DNA of 64,000 nt from Methyloterricola oryzae (GTDB taxonomy: Bacteria > Pseudomonadota > Gammaproteobacteria > Methylococcales > Methylococcaceae): NCBI RefSeq assembly GCF_000934725.1, contig NZ_JYNS01000011.1, positions 1 through 64,000 of the forward strand. The letters are read 5' to 3'. Numbering within the stretch: the first letter of the stretch is position 1; each line of letters starts with the position of its first letter. Of this stretch, positions 47,765-56,708 are shown in pieces. A model generated the notes under the pieces. It worked only from the letters and a program-made list of their open reading frames with translations. It did no database searches and had not been told where the DNA came from. A program made the translations under genes and the position numbers.

Positions 47765-48106
47765 TCAGCTCACCCGCCCCGCCCGAACCTCACGAAGACG
47801 CCGCACCGACAGATCCACCCCCTCCAGCAACAACAGCAGTTCCGAACGCGAAATCGACGCCGTCAGCGGCCGGCGAAAAACGACCCTTCTCCAGACGCTT
47901 GTAAGCCAGCCAGAAGCCATGCCGATCTCATCACAGCAGCTTCACTTTATCCCCACCGCGATTGACAAACACATAGACCGATACCGACAACGGCGAAGCC
48001 CCCAGGCTGGTTGCCACCGCCAGCGCCAACCCATCGATCGACTTGCGCAAGTCCAACGGCTCCGCCACCACGTACACCGCGCTCACACTCAACAGCGTCG
48101 TCAACA
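47765..48106 (-). pseudogene. tnpB: IS66 accessory protein TnpB, frameshifted
   Basis: The N-terminal half reads SAVYVVAEPLDLRKSIDGLALAVATSLGASPLSVSVYVFVNRGGDKVKLL, typical of TnpB (IS66 Orf2). It meets a TGA where the family has YW. After small insertions/deletions at about 47915-47940 the remainder continues in another frame through FWLAYKRLEKGRF to SRSELLLLLEGVDLSVRRLREVRAGRVS. Exact breakpoints are approximate. Confidence 0.8.
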
Positions 48107-48401
48107 CGACGACAACGCCGCGACGACCCGACGCAGCAGTTTGCTATCGAAGTCTTGCGCCACTTCGATGCTGGCACCGCCCACCACGATCCGCAGCCCG
48201 ACTGGTTCAGGTGCCTCGTCAACGACCGGAATCAACGTCAACAAAGCCAATGGCGACTCGCTCTGCACGCGACGACGCCAATAGCTGAACGTCCCATACG
48301 CCACCCCCCGCATGCCGGCACCAGGCCCGCGCCGACAATCCACTGACCGAATACTCGGCCAAGCGCCGCTTCCAATAATTCCGACGTTCTTCGAATGTCA
48401 T
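48101..48401 (-). pseudogene. tnpA: IS66 accessory protein TnpA, frameshifted
   Basis: The ATG at 48401 begins MTFEERRNYWKRRLAEYSVSGLSARAWCRHAGG. The frame then breaks near 48300 and continues in another frame as VAYGTFSYWRRRVQSESPLALLTLIPVVDEAP...DFDSKLLRRVVAAL. Together these give the normal length of a TnpA of IS66 elements. It lies upstream of tnpB as usual. Confidence 0.8.
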
Positions 48402-48485
48402 CACATTCCTCCAGGCAACCGAAAGTGACGACAATGTCTCTCAACCATCACCCCGCGGGAAGAATGTGCTCCGCCGAACGGTTAC

Positions 48486-48899
48486 GGAGCACGAACCTTG
48501 CCCGGCAATCTGTATGACGGTCACACCCTGTCAGCCCAGTTGGAACAAACGCAGATCCTGCTGGAAGGCATCGGGTGTGTTCCAAAACAGATGGTCGTTG
48601 ATCTCGGCTACCGCGGTGTGGATCACGACAACCCGGATGTGTAGATCATCCACCGCCGTAAGCTCAAGTCGCTCGACAAAAAGCACCGCCGCTGGCTGAA
48701 ACGGCGGCAGGAAATCGAACCGGCTATCGGTCACCTCAAATCAGATCATCGCATGGAGCGCTGCTGGCTTGCGGGCGCCTTGGGCGATGCGCTGCACGCG
48801 GTGCTGTGCGCCGCCGGCTACAACCTGCGGTGGTTAATGCGGGCCCTGGTCCGGCTGCAGACTGATTGGGGGCTCTACCAACTCTTAACTGCAGCGTAA
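48486..48899 (+). pseudogene. IS5-family transposase, C-terminal fragment
   Basis: The frame reads LPGNLYDGHTLSAQLEQTQILL, VVDLGYRGVDHDNPDV, TAG (48642-48644), then KKHRRWLKRRQEIEPAIGHLKSDHRMERCWLAGALGDALHAVLCAAGYNLRWLM. This is the C-terminal part of a DDE transposase of the IS5 family, with the YxG-Glu region IEPAIGHLK conserved. An in-frame stop and the missing N-terminal half make it inactive. It ends 9 bases before the right terminal repeat of the outer element. Confidence 0.87.
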
Positions 48900-48918
48900 C
48901 GAATTTCGCAGGGCCGAC

Positions 48919-48954
48919 TATGTACGCAATCAAACCAGGCACTATTCGAGGTAA
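48919..48954 (+). pseudogene. Severed 3' end of pelG
   Basis: Joining the TA before the outer insertion element to the sequence after it restores an open frame: TAT GTA CGC AAT CAA ... to TAA. This gives 11 residues, YVRNQTRHYSR. The reconstruction depends on the TA target duplication being correct. Confidence 0.6.
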
Positions 48955-49003
48955 TCTTGTCAAATCGGGGAATTCCAAATAAATATTTGTTAAATCGAAC
49001 TTT

Positions 49004-49813
49004 TTAACCTTGTGATGGACAATAACGCCAAGCCAAGTCGTTTCCTAAACGGCGCCGCGTAATGAAGCCCGACGCAAGCAGCGCCGAACTCATAAGAAAC
49101 ACCGCAGAAGGCAGGGGCACAGCGGTGATGCCCGCCTTGTACACGAGGAAGTCATTGTCGAAACCGTTGGATACATCGGCGCGGAAGAACACGAACTTCG
49201 CGTCCACATCGAAGCCATGGGCGATCAGGTAATCGAAGATGCTGCCTTCCTCCTGCTCCGCCGCCCAGCCGAGCAGGCTCTGGTTGAAGGTGACGTACTG
49301 CATGGAATTGAGGACCGGCACCGCCAGGTCAGACCAATAGAAGCGCCCCGATTCGTGCCCCGGACCGCTCAGGGTGTCGAGTGAGGAGACCCAGAAGTCC
49401 GACCAGCGATGCTGCTGCGGCCGCTCCAGCCGTATGACCTCGTCCCGGAAATTATTGCCCAGTTCGTTCTGATCGCCATTGCCTTCAGTCAATGGGTTAA
49501 ACAGTGTGCCGCCGCAGGCTTCCGCCCCGCTTGCCGCCGTCGAGCAGACTCCAAGGCCGTGGTCGTCCGGATCGTTGCGTATCCACAAGGTGCTGTGACC
49601 GCCGATGTTGAGGGACGGGGAGAACTGGTTGCGCGCGGCGGTCACCTGAATCCCTTCCACGTTCAGGGAACTCTGCTGGCCATTGATGGCGATCCGTTCC
49701 GCGTCGCTGAAGTTGGAGAAGTCGATCAGGGCGGCCTGGGTCACCATCGGCAAGCCTGTTACGATCAACAGCAGGAACCGGCAAGCGCCAAATCGGGACA
49801 AAGTCGCGATCAT
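49004..49813 (-). CDS. Secreted VPLPA-CTERM sorting-domain protein
   Basis: The 269-residue exported protein has a signal peptide (about 1-27, LLLIVTGLPMVTQA) and a beta-rich body (LNIGGHSTLWIRNDPDDHGLGV, ESGRFYWSDLAVPVLNSMQYV). Near the C terminus AVPLPSAVFLMSSALLASGFITRRR contains the VPLPA-type motif, a helix and basic residues. This is the exosortase recognition signal; such proteins usually accompany exopolysaccharide production. Unusually, 14 residues (LGNDLAWRYCPSQG) follow the basic cluster. ATG 49813 is chosen because GGAG lies at good distance; ATG 49819 is too close to it. No exosortase gene is in the window. It lies next to the insertion elements that follow pelG. Confidence 0.83.
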   Translation of the reverse strand: MIATLSRFGACRFLLLIVTGLPMVTQAALIDFSNFSDAERIAINGQQSSLNVEGIQVTAARNQFSPSLNIGGHSTLWIRNDPDDHGLGVCSTAASGAEACGGTLFNPLTEGNGDQNELGNNFRDEVIRLERPQQHRWSDFWVSSLDTLSGPGHESGRFYWSDLAVPVLNSMQYVTFNQSLLGWAAEQEEGSIFDYLIAHGFDVDAKFVFFRADVSNGFDNDFLVYKAGITAVPLPSAVFLMSSALLASGFITRRRLGNDLAWRYCPSQG

Positions 49814-50194
49814 GTTCATTCTCCGCAGACAGGATAGTTTCGCTCAGATGGATTCGTCCCAACGAACCAAGCACCCATCATGCCACCGGAAAAACGCTCA
49901 ATATTTCATTGCGTTGCAATGGCCTGACTTACTCCGCCCGACAAGCTGTAAAAAATTTCCAAACCGTCGCCACCCGCCCGGGCCAGCATGCGGCCCAATA
50001 AGGAACGGAGCTCTCGGGGCGATCGCCGAGCAGGCACAGGCATGGGCGGACGCGGCGCCAAACAGACCGACTGAAGCCCCTATCCGTCAGCGCTTTCGGG
50101 TGCTTGGTCTGGGCCGCGAGAGGTCGAGTGGAAAGGCTATCCGCACTGACAAATGGGATATAATCGCGCCTTTGCAATCAATCCCGCATCCATC
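49814..50194. promoter_or_regulatory. Divergent intergenic region with glyQ promoter element
   Basis: There is no gene in these 381 bases. A perfect -10 sequence TATAAT lies at 50159-50164, about 30 bases before the proposed GTG start of glyQ; a good -35 box at normal spacing was not found. The left part holds the promoter of the sorting-domain protein. Confidence 0.55.
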
Positions 50195-51127
50195 GTGGCC
50201 AGTCCAGAATCCATCACTCGCGATGTCTCCACCTTCCAGGGCCTGATCCTGGCGCTCCAGGAATACTGGGCCGCCCAGGGCTGTGTCATCCTGCAGCCCC
50301 TGGACCTCGAAGTCGGCGCCGGCACCTTCCATCCCGCCACCTTCCTGCGCTCCATCGGCCCGGAGCCCTGGAACACCGCCTATGTGCAACCCTCAAGGCG
50401 GCCCACCGACGGACGCTACGGCGACAACCCGAACCGGCTGCAGCACTACTACCAGTTCCAGGTGCTGATGAAGCCCTCCCCGGAGAACATCCAGGAACTC
50501 TACCTGGGCTCGCTGCGCTTTCTCGGTTTCGACCTGCTGGAGCACGACATCCGTTTCGTCGAGGACAACTGGGAATCGCCCACTCTGGGCGCGTGGGGCC
50601 TGGGCTGGGAAGTGTGGCTGAACGGCATGGAAGTCACCCAGTTCACCTATTTCCAGCAGGTGGGCGGTCTCGATTGCCGCCCGGTGAGCGGCGAGATCAC
50701 CTACGGCCTGGAGCGCATCGCCATGTACCTGCAGGCCAAGGAGAGCGTCTACGATCTGGTCTGGGCCCGCGGCCCTCAGGGCGCGGTGACCTACGGGGAC
50801 GTCTACCACCAGAACGAGGTGGAAATGTCCGCCTTCAATTTCGAGCATGCCAAGACCGACTTCCTCTTCGGCTGCTTCGACACCTACGAACAGGAATGCC
50901 GCCACTTGATCGCCCAGGACCTGCCGCTGCCCGCCTATGAAATGGTGTTGAAGGCCTCCCATTCCTTCAACCTGCTGGATGCCCGCCGCGCCATCTCGGT
51001 AACCGAGCGCCAGCGCTACATCCTGCGGGTGCGCGAACTGGCCAAGGCGGTGGCTGAGGCCTATTACCAGCGCCGGGAGAAACTCGGCTTCCCCATGCTG
51101 GCGCACGAGGGCAATGGCCATGGCTGA
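50195..51127 (+). CDS. glyQ: Glycyl-tRNA synthetase alpha subunit
   Basis: GlyQ carries the class II active site of the alpha2-beta2 enzyme that charges tRNA-Gly. The body is full length: [99 protein letters not shown] and [16 protein letters not shown] are diagnostic. The start needed care. An ATG at 50153 opens the frame, but a TATAAT promoter element overlaps its first codons, so it is unlikely to be transcribed. The GTG at 50195 gives the normal length of about 310 residues, but has no clear ribosome-binding site. It overlaps glyS by 14 bases. Confidence 0.94.
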   Translation: MASPESITRDVSTFQGLILALQEYWAAQGCVILQPLDLEVGAGTFHPATFLRSIGPEPWNTAYVQPSRRPTDGRYGDNPNRLQHYYQFQVLMKPSPENIQELYLGSLRFLGFDLLEHDIRFVEDNWESPTLGAWGLGWEVWLNGMEVTQFTYFQQVGGLDCRPVSGEITYGLERIAMYLQAKESVYDLVWARGPQGAVTYGDVYHQNEVEMSAFNFEHAKTDFLFGCFDTYEQECRHLIAQDLPLPAYEMVLKASHSFNLLDARRAISVTERQRYILRVRELAKAVAEAYYQRREKLGFPMLAHEGNGHG

Positions 51128-53198
51128 GAACCGCGATCTGCTGTTCGAACTGGGCACCGAGGAACTGCCGCCCAAGTCCCTGCTCAACTTGGCGACGGCG
51201 CTCAAGACATCCGTCGAAGCCTCCCTGGCACAGACCCTGGAGCACAGCGGCGTGACCGTTTACGCCACGCCCAGACGGCTTGCCCTCTGCGTCAAGGCGC
51301 TGGCGGCCCGCCAGCCCGATTACGTGGTGGAGAAACGCGGGCCCGCGCTCAATGCGGCGTTCGACGCGGACGGCAAGCCGACCAAGGCCACAGAGGGCTT
51401 CGCCCGCAGTTGCGGCACCAGCGTCGACCAGTTGTTCACCCAGAAGACCGACAAGGGGGAGTGGCTGTTCTTCCGCGAAACCAAACAGGGCGCCACGGTG
51501 GCCGAACTGCTGCCGCGCATGCTCAATCAGGCCTTGCTGGCCCTGCCCATCGCCAAGCGCATGCGTTGGGGCGCCGGAACCGCCGAATTCGTCCGTCCGG
51601 CCCATTGGGTCGTGCTGTTGTATGGCAGCGAAGTCATTGCTGCCGAAATCCTGGGACTGTCCACCGGCCGCATCACCCGGGGGCACCGCTTCCACAGTTC
51701 CGCTTCCCTGGAACTGGCCAGCGCCAGCGAATACCCACAGCGGCTGCGCGATGAGGGCCATGTCATCGCCCACTTCGACGAACGCCGCGCCTGCATCAAG
51801 GAGCTGGCGGAGCAGACCGCCGCCGCAGCCGGCGGCATCGCCCACATCGAGCCCGAGTTGCTGGACGAGGTGACGGCCCTGGTGGAGTGGCCGGTGCCGG
51901 TGCTGGGTAATTTCGAGCCGCGCTACCTGGCCCTGCCCGCTGAGGTGCTCATCACCACCATGCAGGAAAACCAGAAGTACTTTCCGGTGAAGAATGCCCA
52001 GGGCGCCTTGCTGCCCCATTTCATCACCTTCAGCAATATCGAGAGCAGCCGGCCGGACACGGTGCGGGAAGGCAACGAGCGCGTGGTGCGTCCGCGCCTC
52101 TCCGACGCCGAATTTTTCTGGAACCAGGACCGCCGCAAGACCTTGGAACAACGCGTTCCGGACCTGGCCAACATCACCTTCCAGAAGACCCTGGGTTCCG
52201 TGCTGGACAAGACCCACCGGGTGCAGCGCCTGGCCGCGCACATCGCGGGAGCCCTGGAAACCCAGAGCGCCTGGGTGGAGCGCGCTGCGTTGCTGGCCAA
52301 GGCGGACCTGCTGACCGAAATGGTGGGCGAGTTCACCAATCTGCAGGGCACCATGGGGCGCTACTACGCCCTGGCGGAAGGCGAGCCCGAGGAGATTGCC
52401 GCAGCCATCGAGGAACAGTACCTGCCCAAGGTTTCCGGAGGCGCCCTGCCGGAAACCCGCACCGGCCAAATCCTCGCGCTCGCGGAAAAGATCGAGACCC
52501 TGGCCGGCATTTTCAGCGCCGGCCTGATCCCCAGCGGCGACAAGGACCCCTACGCCCTCCGGCGCGCCGCCCTGGGTGCTCTGCGTATCCTGGCGGAATG
52601 CGGGCTGGACCTGGACCTGGAAGACCTGATAGCCCACGCCTTGCAGTCGCTCAGCCACCCCTTCGACCGGGAAACCACGCAGACCGCGGTGCGCGACTTC
52701 GTGCTGGAACGCCTGCGCGGCTATTCCCTGGACAAGGGCTACCGGCATGACGAGATCGACGCCGTGCTGGACATGTTTGGCCGCAATCCGCTGGACTATC
52801 TCTCGCGCCTCAAGGCCGTGCGCGAATTCCGTGGCCTGCCCGAGTCCGCCAGCCTGGCCGCCGCCAACAAGCGCATCCGCAACATCCTGCGGAAATCCGA
52901 GGAAGCGCCGGTGGCCAACGTGGACGAAAACGTGCTGACCGAAGCCCCGGAACACGCGCTGCTGCGCGCCGCCCGCGACGCCGAGGCGGCCATCCTGCCC
53001 TTGCTGCAACAGCGCGACTACACCGCGGCCCTGTGCCGGCTGGCGGTCCTGAAGGAGCCGGTGGACGCCTTCTTCGACGGGGTGATGGTGATGGCCGAGG
53101 ACCCGGCCCTGCGCGCCAACCGCTTGGGGCTGCTCGCCATCGTCGACGGCCTGTTCATGGATATCGCCGACATATCCAGGCTCCAGGCCGACACCTGA
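51114..53198 (+). CDS. glyS: Glycyl-tRNA synthetase beta subunit
   Basis: GlyS is the large tRNA-binding subunit of glycyl-tRNA synthetase. The 694 residues start [23 protein letters not shown], typical of GlyS. Also present are [69 protein letters not shown] and a DALR-like anticodon domain at the C terminus ([42 protein letters not shown]). It overlaps glyQ; either ATG 51114 or 51120 may start it. gmhB follows after one base. Confidence 0.96.
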   Translation: MAMAENRDLLFELGTEELPPKSLLNLATALKTSVEASLAQTLEHSGVTVYATPRRLALCVKALAARQPDYVVEKRGPALNAAFDADGKPTKATEGFARSCGTSVDQLFTQKTDKGEWLFFRETKQGATVAELLPRMLNQALLALPIAKRMRWGAGTAEFVRPAHWVVLLYGSEVIAAEILGLSTGRITRGHRFHSSASLELASASEYPQRLRDEGHVIAHFDERRACIKELAEQTAAAAGGIAHIEPELLDEVTALVEWPVPVLGNFEPRYLALPAEVLITTMQENQKYFPVKNAQGALLPHFITFSNIESSRPDTVREGNERVVRPRLSDAEFFWNQDRRKTLEQRVPDLANITFQKTLGSVLDKTHRVQRLAAHIAGALETQSAWVERAALLAKADLLTEMVGEFTNLQGTMGRYYALAEGEPEEIAAAIEEQYLPKVSGGALPETRTGQILALAEKIETLAGIFSAGLIPSGDKDPYALRRAALGALRILAECGLDLDLEDLIAHALQSLSHPFDRETTQTAVRDFVLERLRGYSLDKGYRHDEIDAVLDMFGRNPLDYLSRLKAVREFRGLPESASLAAANKRIRNILRKSEEAPVANVDENVLTEAPEHALLRAARDAEAAILPLLQQRDYTAALCRLAVLKEPVDAFFDGVMVMAEDPALRANRLGLLAIVDGLFMDIADISRLQADT

Positions 53199-53199
53199 C

Positions 53200-53739
53200 A
53201 TGGACTGGGTGCTGCTGGACCGCGACGGCGTCATCAACGAGGATTCCGACGCCTACATCAAGTCGCCCGCCGAATGGGCCCCGATTACCGGCAGCCTGGA
53301 AGCCATCGCCCTGCTGCGGCACAACGGCTTCCGGGTGGCGGTGCTGACCAACCAGTCCGGCATCGCCCGCGGCTTGTTCGACCGCCCGACACTGGAGTCC
53401 ATCCACAAGAAGATGCGGGATATGGTGGAGCAGGCCGGCGGCCATCTGGACGATATCTTCTACTGCCCCCACGGCCCTGAGGATGGCTGCAACTGTCGCA
53501 AGCCCAAGACCGGCCTGTTCGAGCAGTTCGCCCGCAAATACGGCGCGGACCTGGACGGCGTTCCCGCCATCGGCGACTCCTTGAGGGACATTCAGTCTGC
53601 GGCAAGCGTGGGCGCCGAGCCCATCCTGGTGGAAACCGGCAAGGGCGCCAAGACCTTGAAGCGCAATCCCGATCTCGACGTCTCCTCCTTCTCCAACCTC
53701 TATGAAGCCGTCCAATACATCCTCTACACCCGGCGTTGA
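53200..53739 (+). CDS. gmhB: D-glycero-beta-D-manno-heptose-1,7-bisphosphate 7-phosphatase
   Basis: This HAD-superfamily phosphatase of LPS inner-core heptose synthesis is cytoplasmic, with 179 residues. The catalytic pair is Asp7/Asp9 in LLDRDGVINEDSDAYI, with VLTNQSGIARGLF as motif II. The zinc loop YCPHGPEDGCNCRKPKTGLF with Cys-x-His/Cys-x-Cys is specific for GmhB, and AIGDSLRDIQSAASVGAEPILVETGKG follows. It starts one base after glyS. The next acyltransferase gene overlaps its end by 38 bases, so the run glyQ-glyS-gmhB-acyltransferase is one operon. Confidence 0.94.
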   Translation: MDWVLLDRDGVINEDSDAYIKSPAEWAPITGSLEAIALLRHNGFRVAVLTNQSGIARGLFDRPTLESIHKKMRDMVEQAGGHLDDIFYCPHGPEDGCNCRKPKTGLFEQFARKYGADLDGVPAIGDSLRDIQSAASVGAEPILVETGKGAKTLKRNPDLDVSSFSNLYEAVQYILYTRR

Positions 53740-54463
53740 CCTGGGGCTTTACCTGCGTTCCGGCGTTTATTTCACCGGCATGATCCTCTCCACCCTGGTA
53801 ATCTGCCCGCTGATGCTTTTGGCCTACGCTGCGCCATTCGAACTGCGCTATGGACTGGCCCAGCGCTGGGTGCGCTTCAACCTTTGGAGCCTCAAGCTAA
53901 TTTGCCGACTCGACTACCAGGTCGAAGGCATGGAGCATATCCCAGAGCGCAACGGCGTGATCCTTTGCAAGCACCAGTCCGCCTGGGAGACTATCGCGCT
54001 GCAGGCCATTTTTCCGCCTCTCACCTTCATCCTGAAAAAGGAACTGCTGAACATCCCTTTCTGGGGCTGGGCCATGCGCACCCAGGAGCCCATCGCCATC
54101 GACCGCTCGGCGCGATCGGCGGCGCTGAAGCAGGTCTTGAAGGATGGCGCGGCGCGTCTTGCCTCAGGCCGCTGGGTGGTAATCTTCCCGGAAGGGACCC
54201 GCGTCGCTCCGGGGCAGCGCGGCAAGTACAACGGCAGCGGCGCCACCCTGGCCCACCGCGCCGGCTGCCCGGTGGTGCCGGTGGCCCACAATGCCGGGGA
54301 ATTCTGGGGTCGTCGGGCCTTCCTCAAGCATCCGGGCACCATACAGGTACGCATCGGTCCACCCCTCGATGCCGCCAGCCTGCCCGCCGCCGAGGTCAAC
54401 CGCGTGGCTGAGGACTGGATCGAGGCGCAGATGACAGCCCTTTCAAGTCCCCGACCGGATTGA
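53702..54463 (+). CDS. Lysophospholipid (1-acylglycerol-3-phosphate) acyltransferase
   Basis: This PlsC-family membrane enzyme acylates lysophosphatidic acid or a related lysolipid. The 253 residues have a membrane helix at about 20-45 and the catalytic block GVILCKHQSAWETIAL, where HQSAWE takes the place of the HxxxxD motif with Glu instead of Asp. FFV-like block LTFILKKELLNIPFWGWAM, the phosphate-binding WVVIFPEGTRVAPGQ and the C-terminal CPVVPVAHNAGEFW complete the set. A HxxxxE form is known in this branch. It overlaps gmhB by 38 bases; the order gmhB-plsC is common in proteobacteria. Confidence 0.9.
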   Translation: MKPSNTSSTPGVDLGLYLRSGVYFTGMILSTLVICPLMLLAYAAPFELRYGLAQRWVRFNLWSLKLICRLDYQVEGMEHIPERNGVILCKHQSAWETIALQAIFPPLTFILKKELLNIPFWGWAMRTQEPIAIDRSARSAALKQVLKDGAARLASGRWVVIFPEGTRVAPGQRGKYNGSGATLAHRAGCPVVPVAHNAGEFWGRRAFLKHPGTIQVRIGPPLDAASLPAAEVNRVAEDWIEAQMTALSSPRPD

Positions 54464-54485
54464 GCCCGCACGCTTCGGAGGCAGT

Positions 54486-55052
54486 ATGAGCCTGATACCC
54501 ACGCCCGACGATTATCCCTATGCCTGGTACGTGCGTCCGATCCTGGCTTTGATCCGCAAGCGCTTGGGCCGCGTCCCCGAACCGGTGCGCTTGTGGGCAC
54601 GGACGCCTCTCGCCTTCATCGGTTTCCAACTGATGCTGCGGACACTGGAGCGCAAGGGCTCGCCCCTCGACGGCAGGCTGCGGGCGCTGGTGCGAACGCG
54701 CATCGCGCAATTGAACCACTGCCATTTCTGCGTGGATTTGAACGCCTCCCATGCCCTTGAGCGGGGCGTCAGCGAGGCGCAATTGGACGATCTGGATCGC
54801 TTCCGGGATTCGCCGCTTTTCAGCCCGGAGGAGAAGGACGCCCTGGCCTATGCGGAAGCCATCACCGCGACGGCCATCGACGTGGACGCGGAGTTGGTCC
54901 ACCGTTTACGCCAAAGCGTGGGCGATGACGGCGTCATCGAACTGGCGGCGCTGTGCGGTCACCAGAACCTCTCCGCCAAATTCAATGCGGCGCTGGGCAT
55001 CCCTGCCGAGGGCTACTGCCCTATCGGGTCGAGACTTCAGCCACCGCCCTGA
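54486..55052 (+). CDS. Carboxymuconolactone decarboxylase-family (AhpD-like) protein
   Basis: The 188 residues form an all-helical CMD/AhpD-type domain. The redox motif Cys-x-x-Cys with a following His/Asp lies in IAQLNHCHFCVDLNASHAL (about 80-98), typical of peroxidase-associated members. LFSPEEKDALAYAEAITATA and VIELAALCGHQNLSAKFNAAL are the other family blocks. The physiological role is probably in peroxide or thiol redox defence, but not certain. It lies 22 bases after the acyltransferase gene, with an AGGCAGT-like site before ATG 54486, so it is likely the last gene of the operon. Confidence 0.85.
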   Translation: MSLIPTPDDYPYAWYVRPILALIRKRLGRVPEPVRLWARTPLAFIGFQLMLRTLERKGSPLDGRLRALVRTRIAQLNHCHFCVDLNASHALERGVSEAQLDDLDRFRDSPLFSPEEKDALAYAEAITATAIDVDAELVHRLRQSVGDDGVIELAALCGHQNLSAKFNAALGIPAEGYCPIGSRLQPPP

Positions 55053-55068
55053 ACCTTCCTGCTCTTCG

Positions 55069-56475
55069 TCACCGACCGTCCCCGCTCTTCCGCCGGCAGC
55101 CGTAGGTCAGATACACGCCCAGGCCGATCAGGTTCCAGAGAAAGAAATAGCGCTGGGTCTGATGCGGCAGACTGACGAACAGGTACAGACACCCGGCCAT
55201 GGCCGAAGGCCCCACCAGCCAGGGCCAAGGCGTTCGAAAACGCCGCGTCAGTTGCGGCTCGCGGCGCCTCAGGATCAGCATGCACAGCGCCACGGCGGAG
55301 AATGCCGCCAAGGTGCCGGCATTGGCAAGCGCCGCGATCTCCGCCAGTGGAAACAGTCCCGCGATGGTGCTGACGATGGCGGCGGTGAACAGGGTGATGC
55401 GCACCGGCGTGCCGCGCCGCGAAACCCGCGCCAAGCCCGGCGGCAACAGCCCATCCCGCGCCATCACGAAGAATACGCGGCTTTGCCCATAGAAGAAGGC
55501 GAGGATGACGGTGGGCAAGGCCAGCACGGCGGACGCCGCCAGGAAACGCGCCGCCGCTGGCTGTCCCAATTCACGCAAAATCAGCGCGAGGGGCTCCGGA
55601 CTGTCGGCAAAACGGGTGTAGGCCAGCGCACCCAGGGCGGCCACCGCGACGGCGATGTAGATGAGGATGCAGGCGAGCATGGAACCGACGATGCCGATGG
55701 CCAAGTCCCGTTCCGGATTGCGAGTCTCCTCGGCGGCGGTGGCGATGGCGTCAAAGCCATAGAAAGCAAAAAAGATGATGGCCGCCGCCGCCATGACTCC
55801 GCGTTCCACCCCGTCGGCACCGACCGATGCGGAGAACCCGAAGGGCATGAATGGCTGGAGGTTCGCCGCTTTGAAATAGCCGAATGAAACCGAGACGAAC
55901 ATTCCGAGTGCCACCAGCTTTAGCACGACCAGCAAGGCGTTGAGCGTTGCGCTCTCGCGGGTGCCCACGATCAGCATCCCGGCGACCATAAAAATGATGA
56001 TCACAGCCGGCAAATTGAGAATGCCGCCCAGCTCCGGCCCCTGCATGAGCGCCATGGGAACGCCCATCCAAGCCCCGAGCAGTGGCGCCGCATAACCGGA
56101 CCAACCGACCGCCACGGCGCTGACCACCAGGGAATACTCCAGAATAAGGCTCCAACCGATGATCCAGGCGACGAGTTCGCCTAAGACGACGTAGGCATAG
56201 GTGTAAGCGCTGCCCGCCGCGGGAATCAAGGTGGCCAATTCCGCGTAGGCCAGGGCGGCGCAGGCGCAGACGAATCCGGCGACGACGAAGGCAAGAATTA
56301 CGGCGGGACCGGCCTTGGCGGCACCCACGCCGATGAGCGTCAAAATGCCGGTGCCCACAATGGCGCCGACACCCAGGGCGATCAGGTGCGGCCAGGACAG
56401 GGTCGGCGGCAGCCGGTGTTCAGGCGCGACCGATACATGCGCATCGATCCGCTTGCGCGCCTTCCACGTATTCAC
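55069..56475 (-). CDS. APC-family amino acid permease
   Basis: This inner-membrane transporter of 468 residues has about 12-14 helices. It has the APC signature at helix 1 (LIALGVGAIVGTGILTLIGVGAAKAGPAVILAFVVAG), the helix 3 region AELATLIPAAGSAYTYAYVVLGELVAWIIGW and the helix 6 stretch AAAIIFFAFYGFDAIATAAEETRNPERDLAIGI. This places it near the cationic amino-acid transporter (CAT/YfnA) branch. The substrate is unknown. The start codon is a GTG at 56475 without a clear ribosome-binding site. It converges on the CMD-family gene with a 16-base gap. Confidence 0.9.
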   Translation of the reverse strand: MNTWKARKRIDAHVSVAPEHRLPPTLSWPHLIALGVGAIVGTGILTLIGVGAAKAGPAVILAFVVAGFVCACAALAYAELATLIPAAGSAYTYAYVVLGELVAWIIGWSLILEYSLVVSAVAVGWSGYAAPLLGAWMGVPMALMQGPELGGILNLPAVIIIFMVAGMLIVGTRESATLNALLVVLKLVALGMFVSVSFGYFKAANLQPFMPFGFSASVGADGVERGVMAAAAIIFFAFYGFDAIATAAEETRNPERDLAIGIVGSMLACILIYIAVAVAALGALAYTRFADSPEPLALILRELGQPAAARFLAASAVLALPTVILAFFYGQSRVFFVMARDGLLPPGLARVSRRGTPVRITLFTAAIVSTIAGLFPLAEIAALANAGTLAAFSAVALCMLILRRREPQLTRRFRTPWPWLVGPSAMAGCLYLFVSLPHQTQRYFFLWNLIGLGVYLTYGCRRKSGDGR

Positions 56476-56708
56476 GGCATTTTCATGAGAGACCGGACCG
56501 ATCCAGGCCGGAGTGTATCGGGCTGCCTGAAACAGAGGGCAATCGACCGGGGAACGTCATTGCGAGGAGATGATGCACGAACCGATGCGGGCCGGAAGCG
56601 AAAGCACGCGGTGCCTATTCCGGACTCGAGCTTCGACGTGCGCCGGCTTGCCAATACGGTCAAGCGGCGCACGTTTCGAGCTTAGAGCGGGCTGCTAATC
56701 CGCCCCGA

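Larger units (their letters stand above)
46139..48485 (-). mobile_element. Degenerate IS66-family insertion sequence
   Basis: The 2347-base element is bounded by inverted repeats GTAACCGTCCGGCGGA at the left (46139-) and GTAACCGTTCGGCGGA read inward from the right (ending 48485). It carries tnpA, tnpB and tnpC in IS66 order on the minus strand, all disrupted. Flanking 8-base sequences (ttatgacc, ggagcacg) do not match, so no target duplication survives. This suggests the insertion was accompanied or followed by deletion. Confidence 0.85.
46008..48918. mobile_element. IS5-like element remnant interrupted by an IS66-type element
   Basis: The outer element has terminal inverted repeats GTCGGCCCTGC (46008-46018) and its reverse complement (48908-48918), flanked by TA on both sides (46006-46007 and 48919-48920), as expected of TA-targeting IS5-family members. 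Only 131 bases of its left end and 433 bases of its right end remain; the right part codes for a transposase C terminus. The middle, including the transposase N terminus, is gone and an IS66-type element sits in its place. The insertion split the last codons of pelG. Confidence 0.8.

Noticed and set aside
50967-53237. Very long open frame (756 codons) on the minus strand
   Set aside because: It is antisense to glyS and rich in Gly, Ala, Gln and His runs without a domain. High GC in codon position three of glyS keeps the opposite strand open.
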